Source: Aquicoccus porphyridii
Lineage (GTDB): Bacteria; Pseudomonadota; Alphaproteobacteria; Rhodobacterales; Rhodobacteraceae
Assembly (NCBI RefSeq): GCF_008369105.1
Contig: NZ_VINQ01000002.1
Location: forward strand, 167,298 to 231,297
Length of the DNA: 64,000 nt
Direction: 5' to 3'
A program made the position numbers and the translations under genes. The notes under the pieces were generated by a model that was given only the letters and a program-made list of their open reading frames with translations, ran no database searches and was not told the DNA's origin. Each line of letters opens with the position of its first letter. The stretch's first letter is position 1. Positions 1 through 8,550 of this stretch are shown piece after piece.

Positions 1-167
1 CCGCTCAAATGACCGGGGTCCTGATTGACGCTCAAGATAGCAATTCCGTCTTTTGTTTTATATGACAGGCCTTGCGCCACTGACGGCTCTTCCCAATACA
101 CGTCTCGTGACAGAGTTTTGGGCAGTCTTTGCCTCCGCGCAAGTTCCGAGTTTCGCATTACCCGTTT

Positions 168-386
168 TCACACCGGCATGTTGTCAAACTGCGCCTCGAT
201 CGCAGCGTCCATCAGTGCTTTTTCAAGGTGTATCACACGCTCCGGCGGTTCCAGCCCTGCCTTCAGCATACACTCAACCAGATTATGCAAATCCTTTTGC
301 ACCAGACGGTACTTCTCATCCGGAAGGTTCTCGATGCGCCTTTCCAGCGCTTCGAGTGCTTGGTTTAACGTGTCTTGCTGCATCAT
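168..386 (-). CDS. Small hypothetical protein following the DksA/TraR-type gene
   Basis: A 72-residue, charged, probably all-helical soluble protein without signal peptide, membrane segment or a domain I recognise. The ATG has a good ribosome site (AAAGGACG) just upstream. It starts 45 nt after the stop of the DksA/TraR-type gene in the same direction, so the two are probably co-transcribed. The run of Glu, Leu, Arg and Lys suggests a helical hairpin. Function unknown; its only clue is the neighbour, a zinc-finger RNA-polymerase-binding family. Real-gene status is supported by the start signal and spacing rather than by homology. Confidence 0.6.
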   Translation of the reverse strand: MMQQDTLNQALEALERRIENLPDEKYRLVQKDLHNLVECMLKAGLEPPERVIHLEKALMDAAIEAQFDNMPV

Positions 387-431
387 GGTTCACGTCCTTT
401 CGTTCGACCATGTTCCGCACCTCGATCAGCA

Positions 432-755
432 TCACAAAGACGCGGCGCAGGTTTTGCAAAACGGCGTGTATGGCAACACGTCCAGCCGGGCCTCAGGTAT
501 CTGCTCGCCACATTTGGTGCAGATCCCGTATTCCCCGTCCCGAATCCGTTGGAGAGCAGCGCGGATACGCCTGATTTCTTCCTGACCCGCCAGCCCCAAC
601 CCCTCCAGAACTTCATCATCCTCGCGTTCGGTCGCCAGTTCTTCCCAGTCTTTCGACTGGTGCGCATCAAGTTCCTCTTCGATCTCATGCAATCGCTGGT
701 CCAGTTCCGACAATCGTGTCAGCAACAGAGCCCGGTATTTCGCGTAGGATTTCAT
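432..755 (-). CDS. TraR/DksA family zinc-finger protein
   Basis: This 107-residue protein has the DksA/TraR architecture: an N-terminal helical coiled-coil region (about residues 5-75) rich in Glu and Leu, then a four-cysteine zinc finger with cysteines near 79, 82, 100 and 103 (CTKC ... FCKTC). Family members bind the RNA polymerase secondary channel and modulate initiation, often with ppGpp. It is shorter than classical DksA (about 150 residues) and matches the short alphaproteobacterial group. An upstream in-frame ATG would add 21 residues, but the chosen ATG has a GGGAGG ribosome site 8-10 nt upstream and gives the usual N-terminus. The specific target genes cannot be deduced. Confidence 0.88.
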   Translation of the reverse strand: MKSYAKYRALLLTRLSELDQRLHEIEEELDAHQSKDWEELATEREDDEVLEGLGLAGQEEIRRIRAALQRIRDGEYGICTKCGEQIPEARLDVLPYTPFCKTCAASL

Positions 756-919
756 CTGGTCACGCCTCCCTTGTCCAAGGGGAAGAGTCGCACATTTCAC
801 TGCAAGAATCATTGACACAAATCAAAGGCACATCATCTGATCATCGGTTGAAACACATGCGAAAAAATACATATTAAAACCGAGGTCACGAGAAACAAGA
901 AATCACCAGAGGAGTCCCC

Positions 920-1783
920 ATGTCACCCGAAGTGAAAGCCTTTTTCGATGAAGCCACGAATACGATTTCCTACATTGTGCGCGACCCGAACGGATCGTCC
1001 TGCGCCATTATCGATTCAGTGCTGGACTTCGATTACGCCTCTGGTCGCACTGACACCGCGTCGGCCGACCGGATCATCAAGTGGGTCAAACAAGAGGGTC
1101 TGAGCGTTGAATGGTTGCTCGAAACGCATGTTCACGCCGATCACCTTTCTGCCGCCCCCTATATCCAGCAGGCGTTGGGCGGCAAGATTGGAATAGGCGA
1201 CCGGATCAAGGTCGTTCAGGAAACGTTTGGCAAGGTTTTCAACGAAGGCACCGAGTTCGAGCGGGACGGCTCTCAATTCGATCAGCTCTTTGCAGAAGGC
1301 GACAGTTTCATGATCGGTCAACTGCGCGGGGACGTGTTGCATACACCCGGTCACACGCCGGCTTGCCTGACCTATGTGATTGGTGATGCGGCCTTTGTTG
1401 GCGATACGCTCTTCATGCCCGATTTCGGCACGGCGCGGTGCGATTTTCCCGGCGGCTCCTCGCGAATGCTCTATGACTCGGTGCAGAAAATCCTGGCGTT
1501 GCCAGACGCGACCCGCATTTTCGTAGGGCACGACTACAAGGCGCCGGGTCGTGAAGAATATGCATGGGAAACAACGGTTGGAGAGCAGAAAACCCGGAAC
1601 ATTCATGTCGGCGATGGGAAATCCAGGGATGAGTTCGTGAAAATGCGCGACGAACGCGATGCATCCTTGCCCATGCCGAAACTTATCATCCCGTCACTTC
1701 AGGTGAACATGCGCGCGGGCCACATGCCCAAACCCGATGACAAGGGCGACGTGTTCCTGAAAGTTCCGGTGAACAAGCTCTGA
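920..1783 (+). CDS. MBL-fold hydrolase, persulfide-dioxygenase / Blh-like
   Basis: A 287-residue cytoplasmic metallo-beta-lactamase-fold protein. The metal motif THVHADH gives H70, H72, D74 and H75; further ligands are expected at H145 (HTPGH), D162 (GDTLF) and the GHDY histidine near 204. This is the ETHE1/SdoA/Blh branch, whose studied members oxidise glutathione persulfide to sulfite with a single iron. The start follows an AGAGGAG ribosome site. It is followed 64 nt later by a TIGR01244 (DUF442) protein; these two families are commonly paired or fused in sulfide-detoxification loci. With the sox cluster elsewhere in the window this suggests persulfide removal. Substrate is inferred from family only. 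Confidence 0.85.
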   Translation: MSPEVKAFFDEATNTISYIVRDPNGSSCAIIDSVLDFDYASGRTDTASADRIIKWVKQEGLSVEWLLETHVHADHLSAAPYIQQALGGKIGIGDRIKVVQETFGKVFNEGTEFERDGSQFDQLFAEGDSFMIGQLRGDVLHTPGHTPACLTYVIGDAAFVGDTLFMPDFGTARCDFPGGSSRMLYDSVQKILALPDATRIFVGHDYKAPGREEYAWETTVGEQKTRNIHVGDGKSRDEFVKMRDERDASLPMPKLIIPSLQVNMRAGHMPKPDDKGDVFLKVPVNKL

Positions 1784-1847
1784 AATGCTGCCAAAGGCCG
1801 ATGCCAGGTGCTGGACAGAGGCTCAGCAGCTGCATAAAAGACAAACC

Positions 1848-2258
1848 ATGGATATTCGCACCCTGACCCCCCGATACTCGGTGAGCCCGCAAATCTCAGC
1901 ATCCGATGCCGCCGCAATCGCCGCGGCGGGTTTTACGACTGTGATCTGCAATCGTCCGGATGAAGAGGTTCCCAAGGATCAACAGGCCGAGGCCATTGGC
2001 GCGGCAATACGTGCCGCCGGTCTCGAGTTCCATGTGCTTCCCGTCGGCCATCAAGGGATGACAGGCGAATTGGTCACGACCCAACGTGACCTGGTCGAGT
2101 CATCCGCTGGGCCGGTGCTCGCCTACTGCAATTCAGGCACGCGCTCGACCTTCGTTTGGGCCCTTGGTCAGGCAGGCAATATGCCAGCCGACGAGATCAT
2201 GAAGACGGCGGCCAATGCAGGCTACAACGTCAACCAGCTTGCACCCTATCTCGGGTAA
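1848..2258 (+). CDS. TIGR01244 (DUF442) phosphatase-like / sulfurtransferase-like protein
   Basis: A 136-residue protein of the DUF442/TIGR01244 family, a cysteine-phosphatase-like fold also found fused to Blh-type metallohydrolases. The presumed active-site loop is CNSGTRS, with Cys94 and Arg99. The ATG at this position begins the typical N-terminus (MDIRTLTPRYSVSPQI); a longer in-frame start at 1785 would overlap the spacer and adds 21 unlikely residues. It is probably co-transcribed with the upstream persulfide-dioxygenase-like gene. A role in handling sulfane sulfur is inferred from that pairing; phosphatase activity is the alternative. Confidence 0.82.
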   Translation: MDIRTLTPRYSVSPQISASDAAAIAAAGFTTVICNRPDEEVPKDQQAEAIGAAIRAAGLEFHVLPVGHQGMTGELVTTQRDLVESSAGPVLAYCNSGTRSTFVWALGQAGNMPADEIMKTAANAGYNVNQLAPYLG

Positions 2259-2314
2259 GGCATTTCCTCTTCCTCGCATCCCAGCATTCAAACCCGGACG
2301 GCTCTTGCTCCGAG

Positions 2315-3490
2315 TCACGACAGTTCAGGCAGATCGCTGAGATCGGGCAGATCTGACAGATGATCTTCGATTTCAAGCGATGCGCGGGACTGTTCAAGCG
2401 GCCTGACACCATCGCGTTCTGGCACTTGCGGGGAGGTTGCCTGGGCATCCGGAAAATTCACCACTGGCCCGCCCTGCGCAGCAATATCAGCCGACAGGGC
2501 AGGCTCAGCATCATGTGAAGTGACCAGATCCTGCCTCTGAGTTCCAGTTGACCGAGACGGATTTTCGCCACCGGTTTCCGTCATATTCAGGCGAACCGCC
2601 CGAAAGCCGTTTTTCTGACCCAACTGGAAAGAACCCGGAAGACGTTCCGATCCAGCGTGCAATTGTGCCCTGGAAAGCGCGGCTTCCGGAATCTCCAGAA
2701 CATCATCCACCGCGAGAGCCTCGATCGCAGACAAAGGCATCTCGTGCTTCCACAATACCGCATCCAGACGGACCTCTGCCTCCATCAGGACACCTTGTCT
2801 CACCAGCTTGGCACACTGCTCGCCATCTGCATGATCGGTATCGGGTCTTGCTTTGCCACCACCGGTTTCCTTGATCGCGGAGCGCGCTGCCACAGGAAGC
2901 GCCAGGACCATCTCGCCCTGTTTGGCACCGTCACCCAAAACGATGTCGAGTCGGAAGAAGTGGAATTCCTGCGCTTCCAGCAGCAGCCCCAGCATCCGGG
3001 CGCTTTCCATTCGCGCACCGAACCGAAACCCTGCGATCCGGATATCGCCACCCTGCTTGGCAAGCTCGTCACTCATCACAGACAAAGCCTGATCGATCAA
3101 AGGTGCAAAAAGCGCCGCGTCGGTCTGGGTTGGCGAGCGTGCCTCGCTGGACCGCGACGAGACCCGGCCCAAGGTCTGGCTTTCGACAAGAGCGCCCAAT
3201 ACCGGCATATCGACGGCCGACACGCCCATCGCACCATCCGGTCCATCCAGCACCGTAATAAGCCACCCATCATTGATTTGCTCGAGAACCATGTCCTGCG
3301 TGACACGGGAAACCTGCACGCCGGTCACCACCAAGGGCAAGTCGAACAGTTTTTCGGCCGCGCGCGCAAGCGCAAGCCGCACCGCACGCGCCGGAGTCAT
3401 GATCCGGGCCTCATAGCCACTACGCCCGACCTTGGCCTTTCGCCGCAATACTCTATGTGCGTCGCTTGCGATCATCTCCTCCGCCGCCAT
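2315..3490 (-). CDS. FliM/FliN-family (SpoA-domain) protein, orphan
   Basis: A 391-residue protein. Residues about 10-210 resemble the FliM middle region; residues about 215-290 look like a FliN/SpoA surface-presentation domain, with alternating hydrophobic strands, an LAVDDVLEIP segment and an LGQKNGFRAVRL end. The last 90 residues are acidic, Ser/Pro-rich and low in complexity. FliM and FliN form the flagellar C-ring switch. No other flagellar gene lies in the window, so this is an isolated copy as seen in other Rhodobacteraceae. It lies 88 nt downstream of the symporter-type sensor kinase, in the same direction. No convincing ribosome site precedes the chosen ATG, so an internal start is possible. 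Confidence 0.72.
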   Translation of the reverse strand: MAAEEMIASDAHRVLRRKAKVGRSGYEARIMTPARAVRLALARAAEKLFDLPLVVTGVQVSRVTQDMVLEQINDGWLITVLDGPDGAMGVSAVDMPVLGALVESQTLGRVSSRSSEARSPTQTDAALFAPLIDQALSVMSDELAKQGGDIRIAGFRFGARMESARMLGLLLEAQEFHFFRLDIVLGDGAKQGEMVLALPVAARSAIKETGGGKARPDTDHADGEQCAKLVRQGVLMEAEVRLDAVLWKHEMPLSAIEALAVDDVLEIPEAALSRAQLHAGSERLPGSFQLGQKNGFRAVRLNMTETGGENPSRSTGTQRQDLVTSHDAEPALSADIAAQGGPVVNFPDAQATSPQVPERDGVRPLEQSRASLEIEDHLSDLPDLSDLPELS

Positions 3491-3578
3491 ATGTTGCGGT
3501 ATCTGGCATCATCCTAGGATTGTTTGAGTTACCAATCTGTTATCGAATGTCTGTAAAATGAAAGGAGCGGTCGCGCGT

Positions 3579-6260
3579 TCACGCACTTGTGGTCAATGCC
3601 TCACCCGGCAGGCTGACGCGGAACGCACCCCCACCCTGCCCCGGCAAATAGGTGATGCGCCCCCCGAGACGCACCATGATCTCACGGCAAATGGCAAGCC
3701 CCAGCCCCGCGCCACCAGCGCCCTGATCGCTGACACGAGCGAATTTCTCGAAGACCATTTCCTGCCTGTCATGTGGAATTCCAGAACCGTTATCGACAAA
3801 GTCCACATCAATCCCCCCGGCTTGCCCGGGTTTGACGAGAATACGCAGTTCGGGTTGAGAGGCATCGCAATATTTCTGCGCATTCGCGATCAGGTTGATA
3901 AAGACCTGGGCCAGACGATCGAGATCGGTCCATAGGCCTATATGCTCATTCTCGCGATTGCGCTGAACTGGCAGTGCCTTTCCCCCTCCCGCCGCCGCCA
4001 TGGCATGGTCCAGGATGTCTTTGAGTGTCCCACGTCGCATGTTCATGTTGACCTGCCCGCTCTCCAGAACGCTCAAATCCAGAAGATCATCCAGCAGGCG
4101 GGTCAGTCGCACCGCCTCATCATGAATGATTGACGCATACTTGGCTTTTTCAGCAGATCTCAGGCCATCCGTATCGCGCAGGATTTCGGAAAAGGCGCGT
4201 ATCGAGGTCATCGGCGTTCGAAGTTCGTGACTGATCTGGCTGAGGAAGGCGTCTTTCTGAACCGACAACGCGGTCAACTTCTCATTGGCTTCACGCAATT
4301 GCCGCGCCGTGCGCGTCAGTTCTTCCGATTTGATCTCGAGCTGGCTGGAATACTCCATCATCTGTGCCGTTTCATCCGCGACAGCCATGAGATCCTTCAC
4401 CGAAACACTGGCGCCCCCAACGATCTGTCCCACCATGGCATGCGCTGTCGCGGCACCCACAGACCCGGAAAGTTCGCGCTCCAGTTCATTCAGAAAATCC
4501 GGCACCGGCTCGGGAAGATACCCGACAAGGCCCTGTTTGCTCGCCGCGCGCCGAAAAAGAGCCTGCGCTTCGATCGGCCCGAGGATGCGCTGCGCCATGA
4601 TCAGAAGATCTTCACTCTGCGCCACGCCACCCGACCAGCTTTGCGGACGCGCCGAATGCAGAAAAACATCGACGAACTGCGCCCCCTGCAAACGTTCAAG
4701 CGGAGATGGAAAACTGCCCAGGGACACGGCCACGAAAACCAGAGTATTAAGCGACATGGACCAAAGGATCGCATGCACCAGCGGATCAAGCCCGTCGATT
4801 CCAAAAAGCGCATGTGGCCGCAACCATCCCAGCCCCCACGGCCCCGCTTCAAAGACTTGCGGGGACAGGATTTCGCCCGTGCCGAAACTGGGAAGAAGCA
4901 TGCTCCACGTCCAGACCGCAAAGCCGGTAATCAGCCCCATGATTGCCCCGGTGCGGGTTGCACCCCGCCAAAACAACCCCCCCAACATCGCCGGAAGGAA
5001 TTGCGCCACCCCCGCAAAGGAAACCAGTCCGATCGCGGCAAGTGCCGCACCACCGCCGGAAAACCGGTAATAGATGTATCCCATAAGCACCACGACTGCG
5101 ATCGCAACCCGCCGCGAAAAAAGCACAAGGTTTCGCACATCACCCGACATCTTGGCCCCACCATAGGCGACGCGCAGCCAGATCGGCATGACGATATGGT
5201 TCGAAACCATTGTCGACAGCGCGATCGCGGCAACGATCACCATTGATGTCGCCGAACTGAAACCACCCAGGAAGGACAGCATCGCCAGACCGGTCTGGCC
5301 TTGCGACAAGGGAACCGTCAGAACGAAAAGATCAGGATTGGCGCCTTGCGGCAAACGCGCCAAACCGACCACCGCGATCGGCACGACGAACAAACTCATC
5401 AACATCAGGTAGGTGGGAAACGCCCATGACGCCAACCGCAGATGATCCTCGTTCTCGTTCTCAACCACCAGAACCTGAAACATGCGCGGCAAAGTCAAAA
5501 ACGCAGCCGCCGAAAGAAAGATCAGCCCGGCCCAGCGCCCGCCCTGCATTTGCCAGCTGCCGATATCACTGGCGTCAATCTGTTCGAGCATGGCTCCGAC
5601 CCCGCCGCTCATCCCCCAGACGACAAAGACACCAACGGCCAGAAGCGCGAACAGCTTAACCACGGCTTCAAGCGCGATGGCCATCACGACTCCATGGTGC
5701 CGCTCGTTGGCGTCGAGGTTGCGGGTCCCGAACAGGATCGTGAACAACGTCAGCCCAACCGCAACCCAGAGCGCCGTCCAGCGGCTGTTGCCGACACCGG
5801 CAATCTCGGTCGTGCCTGCAAACGCCGCAAAGGACAGGGTCACCGATTGAAGTTGCAAGGCGATATAGGGTGTGGTGCCGGCAACCGCCATGGTCGTGAC
5901 CAGTATGGCCAGTATGGTCGATTTTCCGTAGCGGCTCGAAATCAGATCGGCAATCGACGTAACACGCTGTGCCCGCCCGACACGCACCATCTTGCGCAAC
6001 ACCCACCACCAGCCAACCATGATCAGCGTCGGCCCGATATAGATTGTCAGATATTCAAGCCCCGACCGCGCCGCATAACCAACCGCCCCGTAAAAGGTCC
6101 AGGCGGTACAATAGATCGACAGCGACAAAGTATAAACCACGGGCGAGCGCAGCCACTTGACCCGCCCCCGCAGCGCGGCCCGCTCGGCCATGAAAGCGAC
6201 ACCGAAAAGCAAGGCGACATAGGCAAGACACACGGCAACAAGAACATTGAGTGTCGCCAT
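3579..6260 (-). CDS. Sodium:solute-symporter-type sensor histidine kinase
   Basis: An 893-residue membrane sensor. Residues 1 to about 480 form a sodium:solute symporter (SSS) module of about 12-13 helices; a linker and coiled coil follow (about 560-670), then a histidine kinase with H-box SHELRTP (phospho-acceptor H678), N-box near NLIANAQK, and ATP-binding DNGSGIP and GAGLGLAI. This is the CbrA/CrbS architecture; in Vibrio and Pseudomonas, CrbS controls acetyl-CoA synthetase. I see no receiver or clear PAS domain. It is the last gene of the set receiver (6942), two-helix protein (6577), kinase, with a 2-nt gap to the preceding stop. Sensing of acetate or another acyl substrate is inferred from the nearby ABC-acs operon. 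Confidence 0.88.
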   Translation of the reverse strand: MATLNVLVAVCLAYVALLFGVAFMAERAALRGRVKWLRSPVVYTLSLSIYCTAWTFYGAVGYAARSGLEYLTIYIGPTLIMVGWWWVLRKMVRVGRAQRVTSIADLISSRYGKSTILAILVTTMAVAGTTPYIALQLQSVTLSFAAFAGTTEIAGVGNSRWTALWVAVGLTLFTILFGTRNLDANERHHGVVMAIALEAVVKLFALLAVGVFVVWGMSGGVGAMLEQIDASDIGSWQMQGGRWAGLIFLSAAAFLTLPRMFQVLVVENENEDHLRLASWAFPTYLMLMSLFVVPIAVVGLARLPQGANPDLFVLTVPLSQGQTGLAMLSFLGGFSSATSMVIVAAIALSTMVSNHIVMPIWLRVAYGGAKMSGDVRNLVLFSRRVAIAVVVLMGYIYYRFSGGGAALAAIGLVSFAGVAQFLPAMLGGLFWRGATRTGAIMGLITGFAVWTWSMLLPSFGTGEILSPQVFEAGPWGLGWLRPHALFGIDGLDPLVHAILWSMSLNTLVFVAVSLGSFPSPLERLQGAQFVDVFLHSARPQSWSGGVAQSEDLLIMAQRILGPIEAQALFRRAASKQGLVGYLPEPVPDFLNELERELSGSVGAATAHAMVGQIVGGASVSVKDLMAVADETAQMMEYSSQLEIKSEELTRTARQLREANEKLTALSVQKDAFLSQISHELRTPMTSIRAFSEILRDTDGLRSAEKAKYASIIHDEAVRLTRLLDDLLDLSVLESGQVNMNMRRGTLKDILDHAMAAAGGGKALPVQRNRENEHIGLWTDLDRLAQVFINLIANAQKYCDASQPELRILVKPGQAGGIDVDFVDNGSGIPHDRQEMVFEKFARVSDQGAGGAGLGLAICREIMVRLGGRITYLPGQGGGAFRVSLPGEALTTSA

Positions 6261-6262
6261 TG

Positions 6263-6577
6263 TCAGAACCTCATCGCCGGTCCATCCGCCTCGCCAGGCT
6301 CACCCGTGTCCGAGTTCCGCCGCCCAATCATCACGGCCATGATCCCCGCTGCAACCACGAGCAACAACCAGACGCCGAACACATATAGAACGGCATGGGA
6401 CATCGGCGTCTCGCGCGCCCGTGCATTCCACAAGAGCGGCACCGCCCAGAGGCCGACACCCAGCAAGGGCAAAAGCCGCATGGCATCGACCAGTCGCCGC
6501 CGCCGATAGGTGGAGCGCTCAAGGAAAACAGAAACCTGCCCTCGCCCGGACTGTGCGCGATGTTCTGTCCCGCTCAC
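6263..6577 (-). CDS. Small two-helix membrane protein between response regulator and SSS kinase
   Basis: A 104-residue protein with two hydrophobic segments (about 33-50 and 60-84), a basic N-terminus with several arginines, and a polar acidic tail. Its start overlaps the response-regulator stop as ATGA, and its stop lies 2 nt before the kinase start, which indicates translational coupling. The size and topology recall DUF4212/YjcH-type small partners of SSS transporters, but I cannot show sequence identity to them. A likely role is assembly or gating of the symporter domain of the kinase. No enzymatic motif is visible. Confidence 0.7.
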   Translation of the reverse strand: MSGTEHRAQSGRGQVSVFLERSTYRRRRLVDAMRLLPLLGVGLWAVPLLWNARARETPMSHAVLYVFGVWLLLVVAAGIMAVMIGRRNSDTGEPGEADGPAMRF

Positions 6578-6942
6578 GATCCCACCAGCGACCGGACGGC
6601 TTCGAGCACATCAGCGTTGGAAAACGGTTTGGTCATGAACTGGCTCGCGCCCATTTTTTCTGCCATGTCTCTGTCCTTGTTCTGACCGCGCGCTGTCAGC
6701 ATCAGGACCGGCAGGTCATGCGTTTCCGGCTCTGCACGCAGGCCCCGAAGAATATCGTAACCGCTCGCGCCCGGAAGCATCACGTCCAGTATGACGACAT
6801 CGGGCTTCTTTTCCGCGATCCTGGCCAAAGCAGTCTGACCGTTCGCATGCGTGTTCACTTCCCAGCCATCGCGTAAAAGGATAAAGCTGATGGCCTCGAT
6901 GATATTCGGCTCATCCTCGATCAGAAGGACTGATTTGCCCAT
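6574..6942 (-). CDS. Receiver-only (CheY-like) response regulator
   Basis: A 122-residue single receiver domain with all key residues: acidic pair D10/E11, phospho-acceptor D53 (ILDVMLPG), T83 and K105 (TKPF). It has no DNA-binding or enzymatic output domain. The ATG at 6942 is preceded by GGGGAGGAAG; an earlier in-frame start at 6975 would give an atypical leader. It is translationally coupled to the small membrane protein and SSS kinase downstream, so it is the probable partner of that kinase. A receiver without output must act through protein contact or as a phosphate sink, unlike the LuxR-type CrbR of gammaproteobacterial acetate switches. Confidence 0.88.
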   Translation of the reverse strand: MGKSVLLIEDEPNIIEAISFILLRDGWEVNTHANGQTALARIAEKKPDVVILDVMLPGASGYDILRGLRAEPETHDLPVLMLTARGQNKDRDMAEKMGASQFMTKPFSNADVLEAVRSLVGS

Positions 6943-7014
6943 TCTCCGGTCTTCCTCCCCAAGGGCCATAATCATAAGCCCGCAGCCCAGTTATCACCAA
7001 ACTGTCGGTCCAAG

Positions 7015-8331
7015 TCAAAACCCATCGGCAATGATGGATGGCTCCCGCCGGGCATGACACTCCATTCGCGGGCAGATACGGCAGTTCGCGCCGACCTGAA
7101 CAACACCTCCCCGCCAAACCTCCCGCTCCTCTCCCGGCACTGGCAGGAACAGCATCTGCGCCTCGAAAATCGGGTCCGTGTTCACCGTCGCCGGGCCTTT
7201 TGGCAACGCCACCGCATACGCGTCGAACAGGCTCCCGCCCATCGGCACAGTCCCGCGGCCCTGTTGCTCCATGCGCATATGCAATGGCGCCATTGGTCGG
7301 GTCAAAGCCCGGTAGAGGGGCCAAAGCGGACAGGCCGCCGAGAACCTTGGCAACGGAAACCCGGGCAACGGTTTGCGAAAGACAAGCGTGCCAGACCCAT
7401 CGCAGGCGACCAACCCGGCCTCCAATTCCGGCAAGGCCGCCAGCCTGCGCATGATCACCCCCTGATCCATCCCCAAATGCACGGCTATGCGAAAAGGGTC
7501 CGGGCCGAGCTCATCCACAACCGCACGAAGCTCTGCCAACGGCACCGCTTTTGCATCCACCGCGTATTGCCGCAACAATTTCAAGGCTTGTGAGACCGCG
7601 CTCCCCGACACCAATTCACTTGCGTCGTGCATGATCTCCTCGGGCGTCAGGCTTTCGTCCTCGAGGGCGGGGAAATGAAAGTCATGCGCAACAAAGAATG
7701 CCTCGATTTCCTCCTGCGGCGATTGCACATCGCGTCTCGCATCGCTCGCACCGTCGAGATACGTAACCAAAGCCTGTGCCCCTTCGGCCAGCCGCGTGGC
7801 ATCCTCGTTGATGTTGCGGTGGAACCGGTCGCGCCACTCCGGCTCGATTTCCCGGGTCTCGGCCAGGATCGAGGCGGTCGAGCGAACGGCGGAAATCGTA
7901 TCGAGCACCTCGTGCAACGTCGCAGCCAGATGCGGATCATGGGTCAACCGATCGGTGAGCGTTTCGACCGCCCGTCCAAGTGCGGCGATTTGACGACGCT
8001 GCGCCACCACCAACCGCGCCCAACCGGGATAATGCCCGGCGAAACTCTCGGCCTGCTCGATCTCGACACCTTGCTCTCCGGCTTCCGCCACGGCTTCGCG
8101 CAGCAAGGCGATGAGAACGGATTCCGCCCCTTCGGCCAACAATGAAGGCTCGACATTCAAAACCGCGGCGATGTCGTTCAGCAACTTGCCGCCGATTCTG
8201 CGACGGTTGTGTTCGATAAGGTTCAGATAGGACGGTGATATCCCGACCCGTTCTGCCAGATGCGATTGCCTGATCCCCTGAAGAATGCGCCGTTCGCGAA
8301 TGCGCGTTCCTGTGAGTGATGACCTTGGCAT
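7015..8331 (-). CDS. XRE-family short-chain acyl regulator (ScfR/RamB/PrpR type)
   Basis: A 438-residue regulator. An N-terminal Xre helix-turn-helix (about 9-62) is followed by a long regulatory region and a C-terminal domain of the DUF2083 type, ending with the Cys-rich CRICPRMECHARREP. Relatives (RamB, MccR, mycobacterial PrpR) sense acyl-CoA levels and control acetate, propionate or ethylmalonyl-CoA genes; PrpR carries an iron-sulfur cluster on C-terminal cysteines. It is divergent from the ABC-acs operon across a 219-nt region that holds a perfect inverted repeat, and lies 72 nt upstream of the receiver-SSS kinase genes. It probably controls the ABC-acs operon and itself. Confidence 0.87.
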   Translation of the reverse strand: MPRSSLTGTRIRERRILQGIRQSHLAERVGISPSYLNLIEHNRRRIGGKLLNDIAAVLNVEPSLLAEGAESVLIALLREAVAEAGEQGVEIEQAESFAGHYPGWARLVVAQRRQIAALGRAVETLTDRLTHDPHLAATLHEVLDTISAVRSTASILAETREIEPEWRDRFHRNINEDATRLAEGAQALVTYLDGASDARRDVQSPQEEIEAFFVAHDFHFPALEDESLTPEEIMHDASELVSGSAVSQALKLLRQYAVDAKAVPLAELRAVVDELGPDPFRIAVHLGMDQGVIMRRLAALPELEAGLVACDGSGTLVFRKPLPGFPLPRFSAACPLWPLYRALTRPMAPLHMRMEQQGRGTVPMGGSLFDAYAVALPKGPATVNTDPIFEAQMLFLPVPGEEREVWRGGVVQVGANCRICPRMECHARREPSIIADGF

Positions 8332-8372
8332 CGGGATTCTCGTTCCATTTCAATGCGTTTCTGCTCTGCAAC

Positions 8373-8395
8373 GTGAAATTATTTACAAATTTCAC
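8373..8395. promoter_or_regulatory. Candidate ScfR operator: inverted repeat in the divergent promoter
   Basis: The sequence shows GTGAAATT-N7-AATTTCAC, a perfect 8-bp inverted repeat, 42 nt upstream of the scfR-like start and 155 nt upstream of the transporter start. Its core contains TTTACAAA at 8382-8389; the same octamer recurs at 8414-8421, 32 bp (three helical turns) away. The RamB/MccR/PrpR group is known to bind TTTGCAAA-like sites, so one substitution separates these from the known motif. Assignment to the ScfR-like protein is inference. Confidence 0.6.
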
Positions 8396-8550
8396 CCCAT
8401 ATGTGTTCATACTTTTACAAAAAAATCATTTCCTGCCAAGGGTCTGTTGCGAAATTTTCCGATTCCTTACGATAATGTCTTTGCACGAAAGTGTCCGTGG
8501 GGAGACGCAAGAGGAGGCTCTCCCCATTTCAATCGAACCGGGAGGAATTC

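Noticed and set aside
1-167. Start of the window
   Set aside because: No gene, RNA or clear terminator can be supported in these bases.
4227-5246. 339-residue plus-strand frame antisense to the SSS kinase
   Set aside because: Lys/Arg/Pro/His-rich shadow of a GC-rich gene; no start signal.
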